The notes beneath the pieces were generated by a model that had not been told where the DNA came from, did not search any database, and was given only the letters and a program-made list of their open reading frames with translations. Position numbers and translations under genes: made by a program. A DNA stretch of 64,000 nt from Blastococcus_B deserti (GTDB taxonomy: Bacteria; Actinomycetota; Actinomycetes; Mycobacteriales; Geodermatophilaceae). The stretch spans positions 124,001 through 188,000 of the forward strand of contig NZ_JBHUHP010000014.1 of assembly GCF_042682525.1 (NCBI RefSeq), read 5' to 3'. Positions 50,152 to 59,252 of the stretch are shown in pieces. Position 1 is the first letter of the stretch, and every line of letters starts with the position of its first letter.

Positions 50152-51537
50152 GTGGAGATCCGCGAGGGGCTCGCTGCACTGCGGGCAGCGTGGTGGTTGC
50201 CTCTGATCGGTCTGCTCCTCGGCGGCGGTGCTGCCGCCGCAATCAGCCTGCTGCAGACCCCGCTGTACACCTCGCAGTTGCAGCTCTTCGTGTCGACCCC
50301 GACATCTGCTTCCACCGCTGAGGCATTTCAGGGCAATCAGCTCAGCCAGCAGCGCGTCACCTCCTACGCTCGGTTGCTTTCGGGTGAGGAAGTCGCTGGC
50401 CGTGTCATCGACCGGCTAGATCTCAACCTTGCGCCGTCGGCGTTGGCTGGGCGCATCACTGCCACGGCCGGCCAGGACACGGTCTTGATCGACGTGACGG
50501 TGACCGACGCGTCTGCGGAGCGAGCACAGCGAATCGCGGCTGCGGTCGGCGGCGAATTCAGCGCCTTCGTTAGCGAGCTTGAACCGGCGGGCGCGACCGG
50601 TGAGCCGCCGGTCAGGATCACGGTCGCTGATGCGCCTGATGTCCCCAGCGCACCTAGCTCGCCGCAGACGGCACGCAACACGGCTCTTGGCTCTCTCATA
50701 GGCCTGCTCGTCGGCGCTGGGCTGGCCATACTTCGGGCGCGGCTCGACCGCTCCGTGAAGGATCAGGAGGTGGCCGGGGAGATCGCCGGTGCGCCCGTGA
50801 TTGGCGTCGTTCTCCGCGATGAAGCTCTGGTCCAGCGGCACGCCATCGAGCGTTCCTCGACCAGTCGCACAGCCGAGGACTACCGACAGTTGCGAAACAA
50901 TCTCCAGTTCCTCAACGTCGACGAGCCGCCGAAGGTCATCATGATCTCGAGTGCGCTGCCGGCTGAGGGCAAGACGACGGCCGTCGTCAACCTCGCCCTC
51001 GCTCTCGTGGACGCGGATCGCAGGGTCACCATCGTGGAGGCTGACCTCCGGCGGCCGAAGGTTACTCGCTACCTGGGTTTGGTAGGCGGCGTCGGGTTAA
51101 CCAATGTGCTCAGCGGTTCGGCTGACCTGGCTGATGTTGTCCAGAGCCACGGCGATGGCCACCTCGGCGTCATCGCCGCGGGACCGACGCCTCCAAACCC
51201 CGGCGAGCTGCTCGCGTCGAGCCACATGGCTGAGCTGCTCGACAAGCTGCGCGGCACCAACGACTTCATTCTGGTCGATGCTCCGCCGTTGCTGCCTGTC
51301 GCCGACTCGTCGGGCCTAGCGGTGCACACCGACGGGGTCCTGCTGTCCGTGCGCTACGGCGCCACTACTCGCGACCAGTTGCAGCAGGCGGCAGCCACCC
51401 TTCAGCGCGTCGGTGCCAAGACGCTCGGCGTGATCCTCAACATCGTCCCGCCGAAGGCCGAGGTGGCCACAGCCTACGGCTATGGATATGGCTACGAGGC
51501 CAACCCCGCCCAGAAGGGGGGCAAGCGGAGGGCATGA
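50152..51537 (+). CDS. Wzz-type chain-length regulator fused to a bacterial tyrosine kinase (copy 2)
   Basis: A 461-residue polysaccharide co-polymerase with the same architecture as the copy at 11192. Membrane helices lie at about residues 13-33 and 177-195, with a Wzz domain between. The kinase has Walker A SALPAEGKTTAVV near residue 270, Walker A' IVEADLRRP and Walker B ILVDAPP. The C-terminal tyrosine cluster is AYGYGYGYEAN, and this copy lacks the long Ala/Pro tail. GTG 50152 follows GGGGACAGG and aligns with copy 1; an ATG at 50128 would add eight residues. It is followed by the initiating sugar transferase, so it presumably controls the second polysaccharide. Confidence 0.87.
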   Translation: MEIREGLAALRAAWWLPLIGLLLGGGAAAAISLLQTPLYTSQLQLFVSTPTSASTAEAFQGNQLSQQRVTSYARLLSGEEVAGRVIDRLDLNLAPSALAGRITATAGQDTVLIDVTVTDASAERAQRIAAAVGGEFSAFVSELEPAGATGEPPVRITVADAPDVPSAPSSPQTARNTALGSLIGLLVGAGLAILRARLDRSVKDQEVAGEIAGAPVIGVVLRDEALVQRHAIERSSTSRTAEDYRQLRNNLQFLNVDEPPKVIMISSALPAEGKTTAVVNLALALVDADRRVTIVEADLRRPKVTRYLGLVGGVGLTNVLSGSADLADVVQSHGDGHLGVIAAGPTPPNPGELLASSHMAELLDKLRGTNDFILVDAPPLLPVADSSGLAVHTDGVLLSVRYGATTRDQLQQAAATLQRVGAKTLGVILNIVPPKAEVATAYGYGYGYEANPAQKGGKRRA

Positions 51538-51613
51538 CGGTCTCCCACGCGTGGAGTAACCAGGCGGCGTGGAACGAGTCACACCGGAGCCGTTGCCCCC
51601 TCCCGTTATCTAG

Positions 51614-53239
51614 TTGTACGCGCTACATTCACCGAGCCGGTTGAACGATGAAGTTCCTGGTGATGCCAGGCGTTCGTCGGAGGGCACGGGGCCCTCGCGG
51701 GTAGGTCCACGGGGGTGCCCGATTTTTCTGCTTGACGCACGTCCCGACGACGCTGCGCCCTTCACGCAGCGACCGGCTGCTCGCGGCTGGCACTCGTACG
51801 CCGCTCGCTTTCGCGGTGCAGGCACCGAGGCCCGCCGCGCCTGGCGGGGCGCCTACGTCCGACGCATCGTCGTCGGCGACGTCCTCTGCGCGGCCCTCGC
51901 CGGCCTGGCCGGTTACGTGGTCCGCTTCGGCCCGGAGGGCGGAGCGACCCCGTACGCCTCCCTGTGGGCGGCGCTCCTGCTGCCGTTGATCTGGGTCGGC
52001 TCCATGCTCGTCGCCCGTAGTTACGAGCAGCGCTTCCTCTGGGTGGGGGCCGAGGAGTTCCGCCGCGTCTTCTTCGCCGCCATGATGCTGCTCGCCACTC
52101 TTGGCACCGTCTCGTGGGCATTCCGCCTGGAAGTGGCTCGCGGCTTCGTGGTCATCGCCGTCCCGCTCGCTGCCTCGCTCACGCTGGTGCACCGCTACAC
52201 GCAGCGACAGATGCTGCATCGGGCACGCCGACGCGGCGAGCACCTGCAGACCACCCTGCTGGTCGGCCACCGCAATGCGGTGGCCGCCCTCGACGAGCAG
52301 CTGGACCGTGAGGCGTTCCACGGGTACCGGGTCGTCGGCTGCTGCCTGCCCGCTGATCAGTTCAGGCCGGAAGCGGACGCCTTCAACGGCTTGCCGGTGC
52401 TCGGAGGCCTTGATGAGGTCGCCGACGTCGTGGCCCGCTACGAGGTCGACACGGTCGCCGTCCTGCCCTGCCCTGAGCTGGACGGGCCAGCGCTGCGCCG
52501 CCTCGGCTGGGACCTGGAGAAGACCCGAGCCGAGCTGCTGTTGGCCCCTGCGGTCACCGAGATCGTCGGTCCCCGCGTGCGTATCCGGCCGGTCTGCGGG
52601 CTTCCCCTGATGCACATGGAGCGGCCTGAGCTGACCGGCATCCGCCGACTGGGCAAGGCACTCTTCGACAAGGTGGCCGCGAGCCTGGGTGCCCTCTTCC
52701 TCCTACCTGTCCTCCTCGGTCTGGCGCTGGCCGTGAAGACGACCAGTCGCGGGCCCGTCTTCTTCCGGCAGGAGCGCGTCGGCAAGGACGGACAGACCTT
52801 CTCCATGCTCAAGTTCCGCAGCATGGTCGTCGGTGCCGACCGCATGGTCGATGAGCTAGCTGCGGCGAGCGACGGCAACGGCGTCCTGTTCAAGAAGAAG
52901 AACGACCCTCGCATCACCTCGGTGGGGCGCGTCATGCGGCGCTACTCGCTTGATGAGCTCCCCCAGTTGTTCAACGTCATCCGTGGTCACATGTCCCTCG
53001 TCGGGCCGCGACCGCCGCTGCCCAGCGAGGTCGAGCGGTACGGGTTCGACATGCACCGCCGCTTCCTGGTCAAGCCCGGCCTCACCGGTCTCTGGCAGAT
53101 CAGTGGCCGCTCTGACCTCTCGTGGGACGACTCGGTACGCATCGATGTCAGGTACGTCGAGAACTGGTCGCTGACCTTCGACTTCATGATCCTCTGGAAG
53201 ACCGTCGGCGCCGTGGTCCGCGGCTCCGGCGCCTATTGA
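51614..53239 (+). CDS. Polyprenyl-phosphate sugar-1-phosphate transferase (CpsE/WbaP type)
   Basis: A protein of up to 541 residues that starts repeat-unit synthesis by a mechanism unlike the WecA-like enzyme at 14601. Four membrane segments lie at about residues 85-200, a nucleotide-sugar-binding-like middle domain follows, and the bacterial sugar transferase domain starts near residue 340. Its signatures are FSMLKFRSMVVGAD, ITSVGRVMRRYSLDELPQLF, MSLVGPRPPLP and KPGLTGLWQISGRSD. The start is unclear: TTG 51614 and TTG 51641 are in frame and neither has a good ribosome site. The first 80 residues are disordered-looking. Confidence 0.86.
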   Translation: MYALHSPSRLNDEVPGDARRSSEGTGPSRVGPRGCPIFLLDARPDDAAPFTQRPAARGWHSYAARFRGAGTEARRAWRGAYVRRIVVGDVLCAALAGLAGYVVRFGPEGGATPYASLWAALLLPLIWVGSMLVARSYEQRFLWVGAEEFRRVFFAAMMLLATLGTVSWAFRLEVARGFVVIAVPLAASLTLVHRYTQRQMLHRARRRGEHLQTTLLVGHRNAVAALDEQLDREAFHGYRVVGCCLPADQFRPEADAFNGLPVLGGLDEVADVVARYEVDTVAVLPCPELDGPALRRLGWDLEKTRAELLLAPAVTEIVGPRVRIRPVCGLPLMHMERPELTGIRRLGKALFDKVAASLGALFLLPVLLGLALAVKTTSRGPVFFRQERVGKDGQTFSMLKFRSMVVGADRMVDELAAASDGNGVLFKKKNDPRITSVGRVMRRYSLDELPQLFNVIRGHMSLVGPRPPLPSEVERYGFDMHRRFLVKPGLTGLWQISGRSDLSWDDSVRIDVRYVENWSLTFDFMILWKTVGAVVRGSGAY

Positions 53240-53537
53240 GTCGCGCACGGTGCCCTGAGCAGCGGAGTTGCCCGGCCTTCTCACCCGTGCGCCCGTGTCG
53301 CCACTGTCGGGCCTGACCCGATGGGGTGAGGGCACCGTCTTGGCCGGGCGGACCGGCGGCCGCAGCCGCCAGGATGGCCGACACCTCCCCCGAACGGCAG
53401 GCGATGCTGGCACAACGGACCATGACACTGTTCGCGACGTCGCGTCCCGCGGCCGAGCTGTGCCTTGTCGGTCATGGCTCGGCGGGTACCGGACGGCCCC
53501 TTCGCTGCGCGGCGGGCCCGCGCAGCACACTTTCTCC
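53240..53537. other. Intergenic region before the third tyrosine phosphatase gene
   Basis: About 298 bases. A 10-bp inverted pair (ACGGTGCCCT at 53248-53257, AGGGCACCGT at 53328-53337) encloses a 70-base loop. A short plus-strand frame from about 53374 (MADTSPERQAMLAQ) stays open into the phosphatase gene but has no ribosome site or recognisable family. I assign no gene here. Confidence 0.35.
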
Positions 53538-54173
53538 GTGAGTGCCGAGCGGCCTGACCAGCCGGCTTTCACCGTGCTCCTGGTCTGTACGGGCAACATC
53601 TGCCGCTCGGCTCTTGCCGAGCGGCTCGGTCGGGCTTTCCTCGCGCAACGCCTCGGCCAGGCCGCCGATGCGGTGCGGCTGGTCAGCGCGGGAACCCGTG
53701 CGGTCGTCGATTCCGCGATGCATCCCGACAGTGCCCTCGTTCTCCAGGGCTTCGGGGCAGTCGCCGGTGACTTCCGCGCACGGCAGCTCGACGAGCGAAT
53801 TGCAGCCGGCGCTGACCTCACGCTCACGATGACCCGCGCCCACCGACGGGAGGTCCTGCGACTGGCTCCGCGCGCCCTGCAGAGAACCTTCACCCTGCGC
53901 GAGGCCGCCGACCTGCTGCAGCTGGTCGGTCCGGAGGTCCGGCCGACCGGGAAGGATCTGCCCGAGCGTGCCCGTGGCCTGGTCAAGGAGCTGGCTGGAG
54001 CTCGGTCGCGACGCACCGCCGTAACGGATGACGACGTCCGGGATCCGATCGGCGCCCCTCTGGAGGTCCACGAGGAGGTGGGCGAGCTGATTGCGGCAGT
54101 TCTGCTGCCGATCCTGGGCCGCCTCGCCGACCTGAACCGCGGTGCCGTCCCGGCCGACTCCGCGTCCTCCTGA
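53538..54173 (+). CDS. Low-molecular-weight protein-tyrosine-phosphatase, long form (3 of 3)
   Basis: A 211-residue LMW phosphatase with P-loop LLVCTGNICRSALAERL and general acid motif DVRDPIGAPLEVHEEV. It shares with the copy at 10326 the segments RARQL, LTLTMTR-H-R, LRLAPRA and TLREAADLLQ, so these two are close paralogues, while the copy at 27358 is more distant. GTG 53538 gives the expected N terminus. Position after the second BY-kinase and the initiating transferase suggests it is that kinase's partner. An LCP gene follows convergently. Confidence 0.82.
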   Translation: MSAERPDQPAFTVLLVCTGNICRSALAERLGRAFLAQRLGQAADAVRLVSAGTRAVVDSAMHPDSALVLQGFGAVAGDFRARQLDERIAAGADLTLTMTRAHRREVLRLAPRALQRTFTLREAADLLQLVGPEVRPTGKDLPERARGLVKELAGARSRRTAVTDDDVRDPIGAPLEVHEEVGELIAAVLLPILGRLADLNRGAVPADSASS

Positions 54174-54241
54174 CCCGCACGGTTCTCTGTCGTCGGCGTG
54201 CTGATCGCCCTGACCTGCTCTCACGGCCGGCCTGTCATGGG

Positions 54242-55366
54242 TCAGCGGGGGACGTCGGGCAGCGCCTGTCGGCTGAACTCCTCCGCGTTCGAAGCGAGGG
54301 AGTCGTTGCGCAGGTACGACCACATCCGCTCGCCGGCGGCCGCATCGAGGTAGACGACGCTGGCCGGCCCCTCCATGCCGGTTCCGAGCACCGGCGCGGT
54401 GAAGAAGTCGACGTTCTCCGGCGTCACGTTCCGCATCGAGTACGCCAGGCCCACCAGGTCCCCATTGCCGAGCGTGTCGTCGACGGTGACGGCGCTGGTC
54501 ACCGCCAGCAGGGCGGCGTCCAGCTTCGGCGGATCGCTGAAGGTGTTGGAGCTGAACAACTTCCCGAACATGGCCCGCAGGTACTGCTGCTGCCGGCGCA
54601 CCCGGTCGAAGTCCCCGCCCGGCAAGCCGTACCGCTGGCCGAGGTACCAGCGGGCCTTGTCGCCGTCGAGGTGGTTCACCCCCGCGGGGAACGTGTACGG
54701 CCCGTTGCTGGTCGTCTCGGCGACCACCACGTCCACCCCGCCGAGATCGTCGGTGACCTGGACGAGCCCCTCGAAGTCGATCGCCATGTAGTGGTCGATG
54801 CGCACCTGCGTCAGCTGCTCGACCGTCTGGACGAGGAGCGTGGGGCCACCGAACGCGTACGCCGCGTTGATCTTGTTCTTGCCGTGGCCCGGGATGTCGA
54901 CCCAGGAGTCACGGGGGATGGAGATCAGCTGGGCGTGCTGCCGGTCGGCGGTGAACCGGGCGATCATGATGGCATCCGAGCGCCCGCCGGGCGCCTCCCC
55001 GGCGGGGACGTCGGCGCGGGTGTCGGAACCGACGAGCAGGAAGGTGACCGGGTCCTGACCGGTCTCCTCCGCGGGCGTCGCCGGTGCGGGGCGGGTGCCC
55101 TCGTCGAGGTCGCTGAACACGTCGGCGACGCGGTCGATGTTGCCGGCGTAGCGGTTGGTCAGGAACCAGAAGCCCCCGCCGAGGAGGACCGCGAGCACCA
55201 CCGCGAGGACGCCGAGGCTGATGAGCGCTCGACTGAGGCGTCGACGGCTCTTCTCCGGAGGGGAGTGGTCCTCGTCTCCGCTCAGGAGGTCGTGGTGGAG
55301 GGAGTCCGCGTGCGACTCCGCGTCCGGCAGGCCGCCGTTTCGCCGAGCTCCGCGGTCGCGCGTCAT
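54242..55366 (-). CDS. LytR-CpsA-Psr (LCP) family protein (2 of 3)
   Basis: A 374-residue protein with an acidic/basic cytoplasmic start, one membrane helix near residues 48-70 and the LCP domain from FLLVGSDTRADVPAG. Substrate-phosphate contacts are in GRSDAIMIA, SIPRDSWVDI and PGGDFDRVRRQQQ. It would attach polymer from a lipid carrier to the cell wall. Most of the extracellular domain is nearly identical to the LCP protein at 60201, clearly a recent duplicate. GGGGGTG sits upstream of the ATG at 55366; the frame remains open to 55501. Confidence 0.88.
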   Translation of the reverse strand: MTRDRGARRNGGLPDAESHADSLHHDLLSGDEDHSPPEKSRRRLSRALISLGVLAVVLAVLLGGGFWFLTNRYAGNIDRVADVFSDLDEGTRPAPATPAEETGQDPVTFLLVGSDTRADVPAGEAPGGRSDAIMIARFTADRQHAQLISIPRDSWVDIPGHGKNKINAAYAFGGPTLLVQTVEQLTQVRIDHYMAIDFEGLVQVTDDLGGVDVVVAETTSNGPYTFPAGVNHLDGDKARWYLGQRYGLPGGDFDRVRRQQQYLRAMFGKLFSSNTFSDPPKLDAALLAVTSAVTVDDTLGNGDLVGLAYSMRNVTPENVDFFTAPVLGTGMEGPASVVYLDAAAGERMWSYLRNDSLASNAEEFSRQALPDVPR

Positions 55367-55455
55367 GGACACCCCCGTCCGCCGGGCAACTCGACCGAGG
55401 GTACGGGCCCCGGAGGGCGCGGCGGGCGGTCGGGAGCCCGGAACGGCTGGGCGGT

Positions 55456-55692
55456 TCAGGACTTCCGGGTAGGCGCACCGAGCCGCACGTCGGAGCGGCA
55501 ATTCGCCTCGCGGAGGAAGCGGTCGACCTCATCGGGCCACGAGGCGGGCACCGTCGCCCCGGCGGCCAGGCGGACAGCGGGGCCCAGGAGTCTGGCGGCG
55601 CCGAGGGCGAGTACCGCCCACATCAGTCCGGCGATCAGCAGCCACGGCTCGCCGGCATTCCTACGGGCCGCATCGTGATCTTCCGTGGTCAC
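55456..55692 (-). CDS. Small membrane protein (putative)
   Basis: A 78-residue product from GTG 55692 with a polar start (TTEDHDAARRNAGE), one hydrophobic helix (LLIAGLMWAVLALGAARLL) and an acidic/basic C terminus ending near RSDVRLGAPTRKS. No family is recognised. The clean polar-helix-polar layout suggests a gene, but it has no strong ribosome site. It lies in the 500-base divergent gap between an LCP gene and ugd. Confidence 0.4.
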   Translation of the reverse strand: MTTEDHDAARRNAGEPWLLIAGLMWAVLALGAARLLGPAVRLAAGATVPASWPDEVDRFLREANCRSDVRLGAPTRKS

Positions 55693-55882
55693 GCTCGGCG
55701 CGAGCTGCAGAAAAGGCAGCAACGCCTCTGTGGACTGGTGATGGCCGGTGTCGATACCGTCCACCGTGCCCGGTAGGTCCGATCGGGTGGTCGAGCTTCG
55801 CAGGCCTGATCGGTGGGCGAGCGTATCGCTCGACGCCGTGATCCACTTCGGCAGCGAAGTGATTCGGGTGAGGACGGGCAGA

Positions 55883-57202
55883 GTGCGCATCTCGGTCATC
55901 GGCTGCGGCTACCTGGGCGCGGTGCACGCCGCCTCCATGGCGAAACTGGGGCACGACGTGGTCGGCATCGATGTCGACCACGACAAGGTGCAGGCGCTGT
56001 GCCGGGCGCGCGCGCCCTTCTACGAGCCGGGTTTCGAGGAGCTGCTCGCCGGCACTCTCGACACTGGCCGGCTCAGCTTCTCCACCGATGTCGGGGACGC
56101 GGCCGGGTCGCAGGTGCACTTCGTCTGCGTGGGGACGCCGCAGAAGCGGGGTGAGTACGCCGCGGACATGCACTACGTCCAGGACGCGGTGGAGTCACTG
56201 CTCGGTGTGCTGGCGCCCGGTGACCTCGTCGTCGGGAAGTCGACCGTCCCTGTCGGGACGGCCGCCGCGCTCGCCGAGCTGGTCCAGGAGAAGGTGCCGG
56301 GCGCGCTGCTCGCCTGGAACCCCGAGTTCCTCCGGGAGGGCTTCGCCGTCCAGGACACGCTCCACCCCGACCGGCTGGTCTACGGCCTCCCCGCGGGTCC
56401 CGACGGCGAGACGGCGCGGGCCCTGCTCGACGAGGTCTACGCGCCGATCGTCGAGCGCGGCACGCCCAAGGTCGAGACCGACTACGCCACCGCCGAAATG
56501 GTGAAGACGGCGGCGAACTCCTTCCTCGCCACCAAGATCTCCTTCATCAACGCGATGGCCGAGCTGTGCGAGGCCACCGGCGCCGACGTGAAGCTGCTGG
56601 CCGACGCCATCGGCTACGACGACCGCATCGGCCGCAAGTTCCTCAACGCCGGCCTCGGCTTCGGCGGCGGCTGCCTGCCCAAGGACATCCGGGCCTTCAT
56701 GGCGCGCGCCGGCGAGCTGGGCGCCGACCAGGCGCTGACCTTCCTCAAGGAGGTCGACAACATCAACATGCGGCGCCGCATCCGCATGGTGGAGCTCGCC
56801 CGCGAGGTCTGCGACGGGTCCCTGCTGGGCAAGCGGATCGCCGTCCTCGGCGCGGCCTTCAAGCCCGACAGCGACGACATCCGCGACTCCCCGGCGCTCA
56901 ACGTCGCCGCCCAGCTGCAGCTGCAGGGCGCCGTCGTGCGGGTCACCGACCCGGCCGCCGTCGAGAACAGCCGACGGCTGTGGCCGCAGCTCGACTACGC
57001 CGACACGCCGGAGGAGGCGGCCGACCGCGCCGACGCCGTGCTGGTGCTGACCGAGTGGCGGCAGTACCGGGAGCTCGACCCGGTCTCCTTCGGCGCGGTC
57101 GTGCGCCAGAAGCGGGTGCTCGACGGGCGCAACGCGCTCGACCGCGATGCCTGGACCGCCGCCGGCTGGACCTACCGGGCACTGGGCCGCCGCGCCGGCT
57201 GA
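55883..57202 (+). CDS. ugd: UDP-glucose 6-dehydrogenase
   Basis: A 439-residue enzyme making UDP-glucuronate from UDP-glucose with two NAD. The NAD motif is SVIGCGYLGAVHAA, the central domain has NPEFLREGFAVQD and MVKTAANSFLATKISFINA, and the catalytic cysteine lies in GFGGGCLPKDIRA. IAVLGAAFKPDSDDIRDSP begins the C-terminal domain. The GTG at 55883 follows GAGGACGGG; a GTG at 55868 is a less likely start. This class is distinct from the ManNAc-type dehydrogenase at 23801. It is followed by the rhamnose genes and supplies glucuronate for a polysaccharide. Confidence 0.9.
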   Translation: MRISVIGCGYLGAVHAASMAKLGHDVVGIDVDHDKVQALCRARAPFYEPGFEELLAGTLDTGRLSFSTDVGDAAGSQVHFVCVGTPQKRGEYAADMHYVQDAVESLLGVLAPGDLVVGKSTVPVGTAAALAELVQEKVPGALLAWNPEFLREGFAVQDTLHPDRLVYGLPAGPDGETARALLDEVYAPIVERGTPKVETDYATAEMVKTAANSFLATKISFINAMAELCEATGADVKLLADAIGYDDRIGRKFLNAGLGFGGGCLPKDIRAFMARAGELGADQALTFLKEVDNINMRRRIRMVELAREVCDGSLLGKRIAVLGAAFKPDSDDIRDSPALNVAAQLQLQGAVVRVTDPAAVENSRRLWPQLDYADTPEEAADRADAVLVLTEWRQYRELDPVSFGAVVRQKRVLDGRNALDRDAWTAAGWTYRALGRRAG

Positions 57203-57357
57203 TCCCACACGCCCCGCGCGCCCCGCGCGCCCCGACGTCGGCACGCCCGCCCGGTTACCGTTGAGGGCCGGAGGACCTGCCGGGCCCGCGGACGTGCGGC
57301 CGGCGGGGCCGGGCGGAGGCTCCGCACCGGCCGCGAACCATGGAGGTTGTCGCGACG

Positions 57358-58353
57358 ATGCGCATGCTCGTCACCGGAGGCGCCGGATTCATCGGCGCGA
57401 ACTTCGTCCACTACACGCTGCGCGAGCACCCCGAGCACCAGATCACCGTGCTCGACGCGCTCACCTACGCCGGGAACGAAGCGTCGCTGGCACCGGTGCG
57501 CGACCGCATCGAGTTCGTGCACGGCTCGGTGGCCGACGCCGCCCTCGTCGACGAGCTGGTCAGCCGCAGCGACGCCGTCGTGCACTTCGCCGCGGAGAGC
57601 CACAACGACAACTCGCTCAGCGACCCGTCGCCGTTCCTCACGACCAACATCATCGGGACGTACACGATCCTCGAGGCGGTGCGGAAGCACGGCGTGCGGC
57701 TGCACCACATCTCCACCGACGAGGTCTACGGCGACCTCGAGCTCGACGACCCGAAGAAGTTCACGCCGGAGACGCCGTACAACCCGTCGAGCCCCTACTC
57801 CTCGACCAAGGCCGGCTCCGACCTGCTGGTGCGCGCCTGGGTGCGCTCCTTCGGCATCGAGGCGACCATCTCCAACTGCTCGAACAACTACGGGCCCTAC
57901 CAGCACATCGAGAAGTTCATCCCGCGGCAGATCACCAACGTGCTCGCCGGCCTGCGCCCCAAGCTCTACGGCAAGGGCGAGAACGTCCGCGACTGGATCC
58001 ACGTCGACGACCACAACTCCGCGGTCCACGCGATCCTCGAGAAGGGCCGCAGCGGGGAGACCTACCTCATCGGCGCCGACGGCGAGAAGAACAACCGCGA
58101 GGTGCTCAGCCTCATCCTCGAGCTGCTCGGCCAGCCCCGCGACGCCTTCGACCAGGTCATCGACCGCGCCGGCCACGACCTGCGCTACGCCATCGACGCG
58201 AGCAAGCTCCGCGACGAGCTCGGCTGGAAGCCCCAGTTCACCGACTTCCGCGACGGCCTGGCCGCCACCGTCGACTGGTACCGCGCGAACGAGTCGTGGT
58301 GGAAGCCCCTGAAGGAGCAGGTCGAGGCCAAGTACGCGGCGCAGGGGCAGTGA
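57358..58353 (+). CDS. rfbB: dTDP-glucose 4,6-dehydratase
   Basis: Second enzyme of dTDP-L-rhamnose synthesis, 331 residues. NAD motif TGGAGFIGANFVH, then FAAESHNDNSLSDP, the active-site Thr-Asp-Glu in HISTDEVYGDL, and the Tyr-x3-Lys in SPYSSTKAGSD. CSNNYGPYQHIEKFIP and the GRSGETYLIGADGEKNN segment are family hallmarks. GGAGG about ten bases upstream supports the ATG at 57358; an in-frame ATG at 57340 overlaps that ribosome site. It is coupled to rfbD by GTGA. The first and third pathway enzymes (rfbA and rfbC) are not in the window. Confidence 0.91.
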   Translation: MRMLVTGGAGFIGANFVHYTLREHPEHQITVLDALTYAGNEASLAPVRDRIEFVHGSVADAALVDELVSRSDAVVHFAAESHNDNSLSDPSPFLTTNIIGTYTILEAVRKHGVRLHHISTDEVYGDLELDDPKKFTPETPYNPSSPYSSTKAGSDLLVRAWVRSFGIEATISNCSNNYGPYQHIEKFIPRQITNVLAGLRPKLYGKGENVRDWIHVDDHNSAVHAILEKGRSGETYLIGADGEKNNREVLSLILELLGQPRDAFDQVIDRAGHDLRYAIDASKLRDELGWKPQFTDFRDGLAATVDWYRANESWWKPLKEQVEAKYAAQGQ

Positions 58354-59195
58354 CGACGGTCGTCGTCGGGGCCAACGGCCAGCTCGGCCGGGCCTTGCAG
58401 AAGCGGTTCCCGGACGCCGTCGCGCTCGACCGCGCCGCCCTGAACGTCGCCGACGGCGAGGCGGTCGCCCGCTACGACTGGTCGGGTGTCGACGTCGTCG
58501 TCAACGCGGCCGCCTGGACCGCGGTCGACGCGGCCGAGGACCCGGCCAACCACGCGGCCGTGCGCGCCGCCAACGTCGACGCCGTCGGTCATCTGGCCGA
58601 TGCGGGGGAGCGGCACGGGTTCACGCTCGTGCACATCTCCAGCGAGTACGTCTTCGACGGCCGGTACGACGGGCCGATCCCGGAGGATCTGCCGCCGTCC
58701 CCGCTGAGCGTCTACGGCAGGAGCAAGGCCGACGGCGACCGGGAGGCGGCTCGGCTCGAGCGGCACTACGTCGTCCGGACGACGTGGGTGGTGGGAGAGG
58801 GCGGCAACTTCGTCCGCACCATGGCGTCGCTGGCCGACCGGGGCGTCTCGCCCACCGTCGTCGACGACCAGGTCGGGCGGCCGACGTTCACCACCGACCT
58901 GGCCGGCGGCATCGCCCACCTGCTGGACACCGGCGCAGCTTTCGGCACCTACAACCTCACCAACGCCGGGGAACCGGCGTCCTGGGCACAGGTCGCCGCC
59001 GCCGTCTTCGAGGCCCGGGGCCGTAGCGCCGACGACGTCGGGCGGACCAGCACCGCGGAGTACTTCGCCGACAAGCCGCAGGCGGCCGTGCGGCCGCTCA
59101 ACAGCGTCCTCGACCTGTCGAAGATCACCGCGACCGGCTTCGCGCCCCGGAACTGGCGCACAGCACTGTCCGAGTACCTCGCCGCCCTCCCCTGA
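58350..59195 (+). CDS. rfbD: dTDP-4-dehydrorhamnose reductase
   Basis: Last enzyme of dTDP-L-rhamnose synthesis, 281 residues. The NADPH motif is VVGANGQLGRAL, followed by DVVVNAAAWTAVDAAEDP, ISSEYVFDGRYDGPIPED and the Tyr-x3-Lys in LSVYGRSKADGDR. VRTTWVVGEGGNFVRTM and GRPTFTTDLA are also conserved. The GTG start overlaps the rfbB stop by four bases. Rhamnose made here can serve the DUF1972 transferase at 47163 or be part of the wall linkage unit. Confidence 0.9.
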   Translation: MTTVVVGANGQLGRALQKRFPDAVALDRAALNVADGEAVARYDWSGVDVVVNAAAWTAVDAAEDPANHAAVRAANVDAVGHLADAGERHGFTLVHISSEYVFDGRYDGPIPEDLPPSPLSVYGRSKADGDREAARLERHYVVRTTWVVGEGGNFVRTMASLADRGVSPTVVDDQVGRPTFTTDLAGGIAHLLDTGAAFGTYNLTNAGEPASWAQVAAAVFEARGRSADDVGRTSTAEYFADKPQAAVRPLNSVLDLSKITATGFAPRNWRTALSEYLAALP

Positions 59196-59252
59196 CGGGA
59201 AGGGCGGGAACCGAGGGACTGCTGGGGACGACACCCCGCGTTCCGTGACCAG

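Noticed and set aside
53248..53337. Inverted repeat with a 70-base loop as a terminator or mobile-element end
   Set aside because: The loop is too long for a terminator, and no transposase or target duplication is present.
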